Below are positions 6,902-16,300 of a stretch of 18,943 nt of DNA, piece after piece. A program made the position numbers and the translations under genes. Position 1 is the first letter of the stretch; every line of letters starts with the position of its first letter. The notes under the pieces are model-generated. The model did no database searches. It saw nothing but the letters and a program-made list of their open reading frames with translations, and was not told where the DNA came from. Source of the DNA: an uncultured Lachnospiraceae bacterium (GTDB lineage: Bacteria > Bacillota > Clostridia > Lachnospirales > Lachnospiraceae); contig CAJTTU010000068.1 of the NCBI GenBank assembly GCA_910579325.1, forward strand, positions 1-18,943. Direction: 5' to 3'.

Positions 6902-8449
6902 ATGAGAAAAGAAAAGCAACGGAAATATGAACTGAGAAAAGGGGTTTTATTCAGCGGCCTGGCGATCTTTGGAGCCACGGCTTTGGTGGGTATCCTGAAT
7001 AACCAGGCGCTGATTGAGGGAAGCGGCGCTTTGTTCAGCCTGATTCTGGATGATTTCGGATGGCTGTTTCAGATCGTGTGTATGACCTGTCTGATTGTCA
7101 CTTTTCTGATCACCTTCAGCAAGGCCGGAAATATAAGGCTGGGAGGGCCGGAGGCGAAGCCTGCCTTCTCCTTCGCCTCTTGGTTCTCCATGTCCCTGAC
7201 CGGCGGCGTGGCGGTGGGAATCGTTATCTGGGGCGTGAATTTTCCCGTTCTGTTATACGGAAACGTATGGGGCGAGCTGGACGGGTTCGGCATTCAGCCA
7301 TTCACGCCGGAGGCAGCCCGGTTTGCCATAGGCCGGTCGATCTATGAGTGGACGTTTATGCCTTACTGCCTCTATGCCCTGTGCGGGGTGCTGATCGCTT
7401 ACCTCTATTATAACAGGGGGCACAGGCTGACGGTATCGGACGCGTTGCGGCCTGTGCTGGGGGAAAAGCTTTTGGGACGGAAATGGGTGGTGGATGTGAT
7501 CGACACCCTTTCTATGCTGGCCATCGGCTTTGGCATTACCTCCGGCCTGGCAGTCTTGCTGTCCACCGTGGCAGAGGGGCTTATGGAGTTTGGGATCGAG
7601 ACAGGACTGGCCTATTATGTGGGCGGCGGCGCTGTCGTGACAGTGCTGTTTACCCTATCCTCCTATGTGGGGATGGACAAGGGGCTGAAAAAAGTGGGAA
7701 ATGTCAATGCATTTCTTTATTATGGACTGCTGATTTTCCTCTTTCTATCCGGCCCGACCCTGTATATTCTGCGCAATACCACGGCCGGTCTGGCCGAATG
7801 GCTGCAGAATCTGTGGATCTGGGGTCTGGACCCCATCGATACCGGCGGGGAGGCGCTGACCAAAAGCTGGACTGTTTTTAATATGTGCATGTGGATTGCC
7901 TATGCGCCGATTATGGGCGTGCTGCTGGCGTTGCTGGCCAGGGGCAGGACAGTCAGGGAATTTATGGTCGTCAACTGGATTCTGCCTTCCGTGTTCGGCA
8001 TCCTCTGGTTCGGCATCTGGGGAAATACCGCGATCGACATGCAGATATCCGGCCAGGCGGACCTGGCGGGAATCATGGCAGAGTGGGGCGCGCTGGCGGC
8101 ATTGTGGACCTTCCTGCGGCAGCTGCCCATGGGAGAGGCTCTGATTGTGGTCAATATTGTGGTGATAATCATGAGTTTTATCACTGCGGCGGACGCGACG
8201 CTGACCAATCTGGGTTCCCTGTGCGTAAAGGATGTCCCCATCGGAACGGAACCGCCGGCCGGGATCAAGGCGGTCTGGGGCATTGTCATCGGCGTGATGG
8301 CGGTGGTCATGGCGGCTTTCGGCGGAGGCGCCCAGGGCCTGGACGGCGTGAAGTCTCTGGCTACCATCGGCGGAGCCATTGTGTTTATTATTTTTATGCT
8401 GATGATTTTGTCTGCGGTCAGGACGTTTTTTGGGGGACGGGATGACTGA
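6902..8449 (+). CDS. BCCT-family transporter (betaine/carnitine/choline type)
   Basis: The 515-residue integral membrane protein has about 12 hydrophobic segments. It carries the glycine-rich substrate-site segment GGVAVGIVIWGVNFP (101-115) and a BCCT signature variant WTVFNMCMWIAYAPIMG (from W323). The usual AEP-like triplet of the glycine stretch is NFP here, perhaps affecting specificity. BCCT proteins import compounds with a quaternary ammonium group, driven by an ion gradient or by exchange. ATG 6902 is preceded by AGGGGGAG, and the gap after the methyltransferase is only 28 bp, so the two form one operon. Inference: the transporter brings in the amine that the MttB-like enzyme demethylates. 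A terminator follows. Confidence 0.9.
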   Translation: MRKEKQRKYELRKGVLFSGLAIFGATALVGILNNQALIEGSGALFSLILDDFGWLFQIVCMTCLIVTFLITFSKAGNIRLGGPEAKPAFSFASWFSMSLTGGVAVGIVIWGVNFPVLLYGNVWGELDGFGIQPFTPEAARFAIGRSIYEWTFMPYCLYALCGVLIAYLYYNRGHRLTVSDALRPVLGEKLLGRKWVVDVIDTLSMLAIGFGITSGLAVLLSTVAEGLMEFGIETGLAYYVGGGAVVTVLFTLSSYVGMDKGLKKVGNVNAFLYYGLLIFLFLSGPTLYILRNTTAGLAEWLQNLWIWGLDPIDTGGEALTKSWTVFNMCMWIAYAPIMGVLLALLARGRTVREFMVVNWILPSVFGILWFGIWGNTAIDMQISGQADLAGIMAEWGALAALWTFLRQLPMGEALIVVNIVVIIMSFITAADATLTNLGSLCVKDVPIGTEPPAGIKAVWGIVIGVMAVVMAAFGGGAQGLDGVKSLATIGGAIVFIIFMLMILSAVRTFFGGRDD

Positions 8450-8482
8450 AAAAAGAATAATGATTGATCAGATTTATGCGGG

Positions 8483-8512
8483 AACAGCGTCTCTTCGGGG
8501 ACGCTGTTTTTC
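8483..8512 (+). terminator. Intrinsic terminator with UUCG tetraloop
   Basis: The stem AACAGCGTCTC pairs with the complementary arm ending at 8508 (one G-T wobble). It closes on a C(TTCG)G tetraloop and is followed by TTTTC. It lies about 35 bp after the BCCT stop and would end the methyltransferase-transporter transcript. Confidence 0.9.
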
Positions 8513-8523
8513 TATCATTAGGA

Positions 8524-8538
8524 AAGTTCGACGAACTT
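8524..8538. repeat. Short palindrome AAGTTCG-A-CGAACTT
   Basis: A perfect 7-bp inverted repeat around a single A, just downstream of the terminator. It may be an operator for the pilus operon or part of a dispersed repeat. Its arms run GTTC...GAAC, opposite in orientation to the Gram-positive LexA box, so it is not called as one. Confidence 0.4.
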
Positions 8539-8574
8539 CTTTATGATATTAAAAACGCTCCGCGAGGATGCACA

Positions 8575-8644
8575 GGGTCTGCCCCGGCGAAGCGAGGGTA
8601 CGCAAACGCATAAGACCCGCATAAGTCTTACATAAAACCCGCAT
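8575..8644. repeat. Gene-free stretch with short direct and inverted repeats
   Basis: CATAAGACCCGCAT (8609-8622) and CATAAAACCCGCAT (8631-8644) match at 13 of 14 bases, 22 bp apart. GGGTCT (8575-8580) is inverted with AGACCC (8613-8618), and TAAGAC with GTCTTA (8611-8630). No gene was found between 8513 and 8759. The role is unknown; it could be a REP-like repeat or structured DNA upstream of the pilus promoter. Confidence 0.4.
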
Positions 8645-8759
8645 CTTCCTCACCCGTCGTCACCCATCCGTTACTCCATAAAAATCCTCCCCCATAACTA
8701 AAAATTTCAAAAAAACGCACTTTTCCATGAAATGGATAGGGATGGGGATAGTGCCGGAT

Positions 8760-8768
8760 TGGTATGAT
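8760..8768 (+). promoter_or_regulatory. Extended -10 promoter candidate for the pilus operon
   Basis: TGG directly followed by TATGAT gives an extended -10 element (TGNTATAAT, 1 mismatch). No good -35 is present, as is common for extended -10 promoters. Transcription would start near 8775, before the ribosome site at 8783-8793 and the ATG at 8802, and after the alternative ATG at 8727. Confidence 0.4.
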
Positions 8769-8801
8769 AGGTACAGAAAAACGGAAGAAGGGGTAGTGGA
8801 G

Positions 8802-9278
8802 ATGGCAGCGACCGGACGTTATATAGGAACGCCGAACGGAATCGTGCTCTGTGCCGACGCAAATGACGACGGCATACTCACCGGCCGGCTCTACCACGGA
8901 TACAGTACGGAGGCTATTCCCTTCCGGGGATATGAGAGTGTGATCAGGACTGCGGAAGCGCTGTTCGATGCGCTGGGATTTCCCCATAAGGGAACCGGCG
9001 ACAGAAATATACACGGGCAGACACGGGGCCATAAAAAAAAAGAAGGGATGACAAAAGTAATGAGAGACGACGAATTACTGGGACAGCATGGCGATATGGG
9101 AACCTTTGTCATTCGTGTGCAGCACAGGCAGCACAGCAGCTGGCAGGGCATGGTCACGTACCTGGACAGAGATCAGACGGTATATTTCCGATCGGCGCTG
9201 GAGCTGATCAAGATTATAGACAGCACCCTGGACGAAGCGGAACGAAAGGCCGCCGGCAGGGCAGAGGGCGAAGCATAG
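8802..9278 (+). CDS. Conserved hypothetical protein, first gene of the pilus operon
   Basis: The 158-residue protein has no signal peptide or membrane segment. It has two parts: an N-terminal half (RYIGTPNGIVL, GRLYHGYSTE, then a helix around AEALFDALGFP) and a C-terminal half (TFVIRVQHRQHSSWQGMVTYLD, FRSALELIKIIDSTL). I recall similar unnamed proteins (TFRVRV..R.NSSWQGSVTW..FRS.LEL) next to signal peptidase and pilin genes in Lachnospiraceae, but know no function. The frame also opens at ATG 8727. ATG 8802 is preferred because GAAGAAGGGG precedes it and the predicted promoter lies between the two. A run of nine A (9033-9041) occurs mid-gene. The next gene starts 16 bp after the stop. Confidence 0.75.
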   Translation: MAATGRYIGTPNGIVLCADANDDGILTGRLYHGYSTEAIPFRGYESVIRTAEALFDALGFPHKGTGDRNIHGQTRGHKKKEGMTKVMRDDELLGQHGDMGTFVIRVQHRQHSSWQGMVTYLDRDQTVYFRSALELIKIIDSTLDEAERKAAGRAEGEA

Positions 9279-9294
9279 ATAAGGAGGGAATCCT

Positions 9295-9675
9295 ATGGCA
9301 GATAAAGAATTGCGCAGATTAAAACGCAGAGAGCTTTTACAGATGCTTCTGATGGAATGCGAGGAGGCCGAGCGGCTGGAGCAGGAGTCCGGACAGCTGA
9401 GGGAACAGCTGGACGCCATGCGGGAGCAGATGGACACGGTTATGGAGAGCTATGAGCGGTTAAAGAAAAAACTGGACGTGAAGGACGAACGGCTGAACCA
9501 GAAGGACGAGACAATCGCCATGCTGAAAAGCGAAGTGGAGGAATGGAAGTCCCGTGCCATGCCCCTTCCGGATACGGCGGGCCGCAGACTTCCTGAAACC
9601 GCAGGCCATAAGCTGGCGGCAGGGGCCGGCCGGATTATCCCCATCACGCACGGCAGGATCAGCGTAAGCAGATGA
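9295..9675 (+). CDS. Small coiled-coil protein, pilus operon
   Basis: The 126-residue cytoplasmic protein starts at ATG 9295 after AAGGAGGGA. Residues about 15-90 are rich in Glu, Lys, Leu and Arg in heptad-like spacing and should form a long coiled coil. The last 35 residues are Ala/Gly/Pro-rich and probably disordered, with a repeated pair RRLPETAG / PLPDTAG. No enzyme motif is seen. The last four bases overlap the signal peptidase start (ATGA), implying translational coupling. A scaffolding or assembly role for the pilus is a guess based only on position. Confidence 0.75.
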   Translation: MADKELRRLKRRELLQMLLMECEEAERLEQESGQLREQLDAMREQMDTVMESYERLKKKLDVKDERLNQKDETIAMLKSEVEEWKSRAMPLPDTAGRRLPETAGHKLAAGAGRIIPITHGRISVSR

Positions 9676-10274
9676 ACGCCGCGGGAAAGGGCGTTAAAAA
9701 AGAAGAACTGGTGATTCCCTCCATTGAAAGCCTGCGGGCGGAGCTGGCCAGGGAGGAAGCCAGATGCGCGTTTCGCAGGACCCTCTGGAATATGGCGGTG
9801 GCGCTTATCGTAGCCGTGGTCGTGACCGTGCTGGTTTTCACCAGACTGTTTGCATTGATCAGGGTGGACGGCAGCAGTATGGAACCCACATTGTCGGACG
9901 GACAGACCGTGTTGCTGCGTCGGACAGAGGAAATCAGTGCGGGAGATATCGTAGGATTTTATCACAATGGAAGGATACTGTTGAAACGGGTTATAGGAAG
10001 TCCGCAGGACGAAATAGAGATCGACGGGAAAGGTAATGTATATATCAATGGCAGCATGCTCGAAGAGCCATATCTGGCAAAGAAAAGTGCGGGAGAATGT
10101 GAACTGGAATTTCCTTGCAGGGTGCCGGAGGGGATGCTGTTCGTGCTGGGAGACAACAGGGCCGTATCCGTTGACAGCCGGTCCGTATCCGTGGGGTACG
10201 TGAGGAAGGACCAGATTGTCGGCAGGGCAGTGAGCAGGGTGTGGCCTGTTAACGATATAGAGTTTTGGAAATAA
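9672..10274 (+). CDS. lepB: Type I signal peptidase, pilus-operon copy
   Basis: The 200-residue membrane protein has an N-terminal cytoplasmic segment, one membrane helix (about 41-63) and an extracellular catalytic domain. The Ser-Lys dyad is visible: S69 in GSSMEPTL (box B) and K105 in LLKRVIG (box D). Box E, GDNRAVSVDSR (160-170), is complete. The enzyme removes signal peptides from exported proteins at the outer face of the membrane. Lying directly before two large exported LPSTG proteins, it probably serves the pilus, as dedicated signal peptidases do in other Gram-positive pilus islands. The ATGA overlap with the preceding gene sets the start. The unusually long n-region of the next protein's signal may explain why a dedicated peptidase is kept. 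Confidence 0.93.
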   Translation: MNAAGKGVKKEELVIPSIESLRAELAREEARCAFRRTLWNMAVALIVAVVVTVLVFTRLFALIRVDGSSMEPTLSDGQTVLLRRTEEISAGDIVGFYHNGRILLKRVIGSPQDEIEIDGKGNVYINGSMLEEPYLAKKSAGECELEFPCRVPEGMLFVLGDNRAVSVDSRSVSVGYVRKDQIVGRAVSRVWPVNDIEFWK

Positions 10275-10320
10275 GTTTCCGGGAAGAAATTTTGAAATGA
10301 TGCGTTAGGAAGGTGGAAAA

Positions 10321-13300
10321 ATGCAGAGACTTGCGAGAGAGTATTTGGATGAGCTGAATAAGCGCCACAGAAAAAACAGGAAAGCGGCGGTGGCCTGGCT
10401 TTTGCTGGCCGTGCTGGTGATCAGCACCGTGGCGGGCGGTCTGACCCAGTATGGTTCCGCGCTGACGGAGGAGAGCAGTCCTACATGCGGAAAAGAGGGG
10501 CATGAGCATGATGATACATGCTATACATACGAAAAAACGCTGATCTGCGATAATGGGGAAGCGGAAGGCCACAGTCATACGGATGCCTGTTATACGGAGA
10601 AAAAAACGCTTATCTGCGGACTGGATGAGCACATTCATTCCGGCGAGTGTTATTCCGACAATTCGTTAAACGATGATCCGGAGGATCCGCCGAAGTCTCC
10701 CACAGATACCGGCGAATCCGGAAGCAGCGGCACGTCGTCGTCCGAGACCAGCGGCGGGGATAACGGCGGAGAGTCCGGAAGCAGGGACGAAAGCAGCAAC
10801 AAAGAGCCTGGCGGCGAGGACGAAAGCAGCAGCGAAGAGCCTGGCAGCGAGGACGAAAGCAGCAGCGAAGAACCCGGAAGCGAGGACGAAAGCGAAAGCA
10901 CGGCGACGGAGCTTGGCGAGGAAGAACAGGCGCAGGTGGATGGGGTAATCGCGCTGATCGAGGCACTGCCCTCTCCGGATGAAATCGAATCCGCGCTGAA
11001 CAGATATGAAGACGAGAGCGAGGAAAATAAGGAAGAGTTCGCCGCATACCTCTCTCAGGCCAGAGAACAGGTTCAGGCGGCTTATGACGCGTATATGGCG
11101 CTGGAGGAAAAGCTGCGGATGCACGTGGAGGCAGAGGCTGTGGAACTGCTGATGTCTCTGCAGGAACTGCTGAATCCCGCGCTTACCGAAGAAGAACAGC
11201 GTCAGGTGGATGAGACGGCCGCCCTGATTGCCGCCCTGCCATCCGCAGAGGAAATTCAGGCAGTGCAGGAAGCCTATGAAAACGGTGAGATGGACGGGGA
11301 CGCTTACAATGAATATCTCATCCGGCTGGCGGCGCAGGTGAAAGCGGCCTATGACGCGTATATGGCTCTTGGAGAAGAACTGCAGAAATATGTGGATCCG
11401 GAGATGACAAAGTATCTGCTGATGCTGTGGGAAATGTTCGGAACGAGTACGCTGGAGGAAAATGCAGATCACAGCGCACGCATCACGGGCTTTACAATTA
11501 CCAGTACCACAGACGGAACGGCGCCTTTTGACAATCATACGAAACATACGGAGAAATGTTATGAGGTAGGTCATAATAATGATGAGAATTATCTGACATG
11601 CAAGCAGCACATTTATACCAGCGATAAGGAAGAAAGCGTGCCTGGAGATGACAGGAGCGCTGATAACCTGGTGGTTCGGACCTTTGACTCAGCGAATTAT
11701 AAATTCAGGGTTACGATGGACAGATATGCGGGCAGCAGCAACGCCATCACCGAAGCCCGCGTGATGCTGCAGGTAATTCTTCCCACGACAATAGATCAGG
11801 CGGCTTTTAACCTGGAGGCTATGACCTGGGTTGATACAACGCCGGGATATGAACCGAAGATTGAAAATATTATACGTGATCAAAACGGTGGTTTTAGGGT
11901 TGCAGAAATAGATGACGATCCGAATATAAACGGTCAGCTTCTGACCTGCTGGAAACATCTGGAGAGCGGGCGGGCTGTCATTCCCGGATTTTTTGAGAAC
12001 AATGTGTCTGTGGATGTAAAGTCCATGAAAAACGGCGAAATTTTTGCGCCTGTTTTCTATGCTGTGCTGGAAGATGGATACAGATATGATATTACGGATG
12101 GAAGTAAAGTTCCTCAGCTTACCAGAGGCAGTGGCGAAGATGCGAAAAATCCTGAGAAAAATGAATATGAATATACGGATGAGCACAAATGTCAGGTAGA
12201 GACGCATAAACAGGTGGAAATGTTCCGTGCGGACGCTCCTGAAATTCGTGTATCCGCAGCGCCTAAGTACAATATCCGGATTGCAGGCGCGGACAGTGAG
12301 AAGAGACAGTACAATTTTAACGATATTCAGGAAGGCGCTCAGACAGATGCGGCGAATAAAGATAAGGGATATCAGACCGGACGTATGGTACGGCTCGGCG
12401 TTACGCTTCAGCTTTACAATGATAATGCCTCCAAGGGAGTAAAGGGAATCCAGCTTCCGGATGAGGATGAAGATATTACCTTCGATCTGGTTTTGGGGAG
12501 TATATATCAGTCCCATAAGACTCATGATGGAGAGATCGAGAAAAAGATTGACGTAACGAATGAATACACACCGCTCTTGTGGAGCTGCGGGCCGAACGAC
12601 AGGGAGGCCGGTTATGGGAAGACAAATATTGACGGCCGCGTAATTTATGACGGTTATTGGGGCAGCAGTCTTGCTCCCTACAGCGACGGCGGCGGGGAAT
12701 ATGGCTGTCAGGAAAGCGGAACCTGGGAAGCGGCTCAGGAGAACAACGTAATTCATGTAACCGTCAGCGGATACAAGATAGACGTTACCAACATGCCTTC
12801 CTATAATCAGGGGCAGGATGCGGAGGTGGATAACGCCACTTACGGAGCCAATATCGGCTGCTTCTCATCAGGAGTGCTGTGGATTTTGCAGCCGTTTAAT
12901 AGGGAAGCCGAAACTGATATTGAGCAGGATTCTGATGATTTAGAAGATGGGAAAGGCGGGAACCGGGAACCTTATTTTGATGTGGTGACCGATTATGGAG
13001 AAGGAGTATTCCATACCACAATCAATGATAACAATATGCGTATTGTGACATCGGACGCAACCGGGACAATCACAGTGGAGAATGGCGCGCAGATGTGCGG
13101 AACAGATGACGAGTCTCCTCACCATCTGGAACTGCTTCTGCCGGGAACCATGATCAACCGGGTGCGGTACTCCGACAGAGACATCTCCAAGGGCGTAGGC
13201 GTTAAGAGTATCCGTAATGGCCGCGACTATGCTTCTCTCGGTTCGGAAATCTGGCTGATGGGAGGATTTACCTATTATGCGGACCGGAAGGAAGAAAATC

Positions 13301-16300
13301 AGTTCTATTACGGAACCAGCCTTGTAAAATTCTACGGCAGCGCCATTGAGCCTCTGGAGGATGAACCGATAGATGGACAATGGGCTGCGACGGCAGAAGG
13401 AGAAGGCGGAAGCTATGTGCCGGGGCATTCCCATCTGCAGACATATTTCAGCGGCGGCGCAAAGGCGGCGGAGATATCTGTCTACTATGCGACAAAGCCA
13501 GATGGAGAAGACTGGGACAATGATGAGCAGATGAAGAAAACCTATGAGAATGACCTGGTTTTCTATAAACATATGAGTGATATTCCGAAGGGGGATATCT
13601 GCGTCGGCATTCTGTACTGTTATAAAGGTTCGGGAAACGATGTGAGGAATGAAACCAACGATCCGGCATATGAGTGCTTCCACAGAGCGGTTGTGAAGCC
13701 GGATGATAAACTGCTGGGCGACGGTTCAAAGCCGGTGACGTATCCCATAGTGTCAACCTCCCGCGTCTGGACAAAGGATATGTTTGAGAAAGACGACAGA
13801 TGGGGAGAAAGCGTTACGTTAAGTAATCTTGATCTTTCTGCGTGGAATAAAAGCGGAACAAAGCTCACCTATTTTCCTGCCAGTCACATAAAAAGCGGAA
13901 ATATTGAGAATTCCACATGGTATGAGAAAGCGGTTTATTATGACGACGGCAGAGGAATTCTGAAAGAACATAATTCCGACTGGTCTCACTGGGGCGATAC
14001 TCTTCTTCTTATTGGATATAAAACTTATATTAACAAGAATCTGATGCAGAAAACCGGAGGGGACGATAAACAGATCTTTGACCTGGACGGAAACCAGCGG
14101 GTGGTGGACTTCAAGCTGACGCCTAGTACGGGGTATAATCTGGCAATTTCTCAGGGTGAAAGCAGTAACCCCAACATTACGATACCGGTCATTACGATCA
14201 TAGATACCCTGCCCGAATATCTGCGGTACCGGGAAGGCTCCGCTTACCTGGGAGGCGTCTACAAACAGACGGCGGCCAACGGCGGCAGGCAGGGAGAGAT
14301 CATAGGAGGTACGGCGCTTGACGCGCCGGAAACGGAAAGCTTTATCGCCGATAACGGTGAAAAGGTAGATGCGCTTGCCTGGAATATTTCAAAACCTTCC
14401 AGCGTGGACAACGAACCGGTGATCATCGAGGCGGAGGACGGAACCCAGACGCTGATCTGGAGATTCTATAACAGAGAAGTGGGCGATAAGCTTCCGGTAA
14501 TCTATTACTCTGCGGATATCGGAAAAAGAGGCGATCCCTTTAATGATGTTCCGGAAGGCACGACCAATCTTGTGAATAAGGTCAGGATTACGGCGAAACT
14601 GGACAGACGGCATCCAAGCGTGGAGAACGGGAACTATGCGGAGGTCGGTATATCGGTGACCAGAGGAAATGCCGGCGCTTATGGAAAATATTCGCTCCAG
14701 AACGCAGTGGAAGAAGACGGCGTTATTGATTATGTAGTTTATTACGACAATAACACAAACAATCCCATATCGTCCATGGCCCTTATGGATAATATGCCCT
14801 TTAACGAAGTAAATGGAAATAAATTTACCGGAACTTATAAACTGACGGGCTGGAAGCTGGATAAAAGTTTATGTAAAGAGAGTAATCTTACGGTCTGGTA
14901 TACAATGGATTCCAGTTATAAAGGGGTAACGCTTTCAGACCAGGACGGTGAGAAAAATTATATTGTAAAAGACATAAATAAAGAGAACGGCTGGTATCAG
15001 GCAACTATGGCGGATGACGGTACATTGTCATTCCCGGAGATGGATACGATGGAGTTTGGCAGGAAAAAGGACGGAAAGGAAGGCTTTCTTGCCTGGGCAG
15101 TTGTCGGCAGTCTGAACGGAGGAAACTGTATCGACATTTCCATGAGTATTCAGCTGATTCCGGAGAAGCCGGTAAAAGCAGACAGTGTAACGAGTGAGAC
15201 TTATCACTATGTGAACCTGTTTTCTACCAGAGATACCACCACCGAGATCGACACGCCCACCGTAAAGCGAACGCTGGAAGGTCTGACTTGGATGGATTAT
15301 AACCGGAACGGCAAGCAGGATCAGCATCAGAATGTGGATGAAGAACGTCTGCCTGGCGTTAAGGTAACGCTTATGAAGCTGACGGATGCGCCGGAGGGTA
15401 CCGAGGAAGAAGAATGGGCAAAAGACATCAGTCATTATGAGATTGTCAGATGGCCTGATGGTACAAAGAAAGCGGGACAGCCGGTAACGATTCTTACCGG
15501 ACAGCAGATCAGTCTGCGGCAGTCGGACGGCGAACCGTCTGTCTATGAAAACAGTCGTTATAAATTCATGGATCTGCCAGCCGGAATTTTTGCGGTAAGC
15601 TTTACACCGGGAGATGATAAAGCAGATATTTCCAAGATGCGGGCGACGATTTATGACGGCACATTGGGCGGAACTACGGATGAGAACGACTCTGACGGCG
15701 TGCCTGTTTATACGGATAACGATGAAAAGAACGGCAAGCTGGAACAGACCTATATCTCTCAGATCGAGATGGAAGACGCGGAGACGATTTTTTACAATAA
15801 ATACCCGAATTACACCCAGACTTCTCCGTATCATGACAGCGGATTTTATTATAATCCGCAGCTGAATCTTCACAAAGTGGGAGAGAACTGGGAGACAAAG
15901 CTGAGCGGAGCGGTCTTTACGCTGGCGGACTCTAAGGGACAGACAATCACCTTCAACAGAGACGAGGATGGGAACTATATTTTCCCCATCAGTCTGGGAG
16001 AGGACGTTGTATCCGGGGCGCGGTATTACATTCAATATGTACAGGAGCCGAGTCTTGTAATAGGGAGGACGTCTGGTGATTACAATGGAGCTGAGTTTTA
16101 TCTCTATGCAAAAGAAGAGAAAAATGATACTCAGTTATTTGAACTCTTTGCTCAGCAAGATGGAACTTTCAGTTTCCGGCACTGCGCCACCAAGAGATGG
16201 ATTGATTTTAGTGGACTGTATGAGTATAGTGATACAGCTGCAGGGAAAATTCATTTATGGGAAGATGGTAATGTTCCTACTACTAATAGCAACCAGAAAT

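Noticed and set aside
7483..8445. Additional plus-strand ORFs within the transporter gene
   Set aside because: Out-of-frame readings with Arg/Gly-rich nonsense composition; the BCCT frame explains the DNA.
8727..8801. Earlier start for the first pilus-operon gene
   Set aside because: No ribosome site there, while ATG 8802 has GAAGAAGGGG; the extra residues look non-conserved.
10777..10899. CRISPR-like array
   Set aside because: The repeats are adjacent, coding and a multiple of three, with no spacers; no cas genes are nearby. No CRISPR array was seen anywhere in the window.
11689..12756. 355-residue minus-strand ORF opposite the adhesin (others at 10666-11610 and 15028-16035)
   Set aside because: Antisense shadows inside one continuous 2,180-codon gene, without ribosome sites or recognisable domains.
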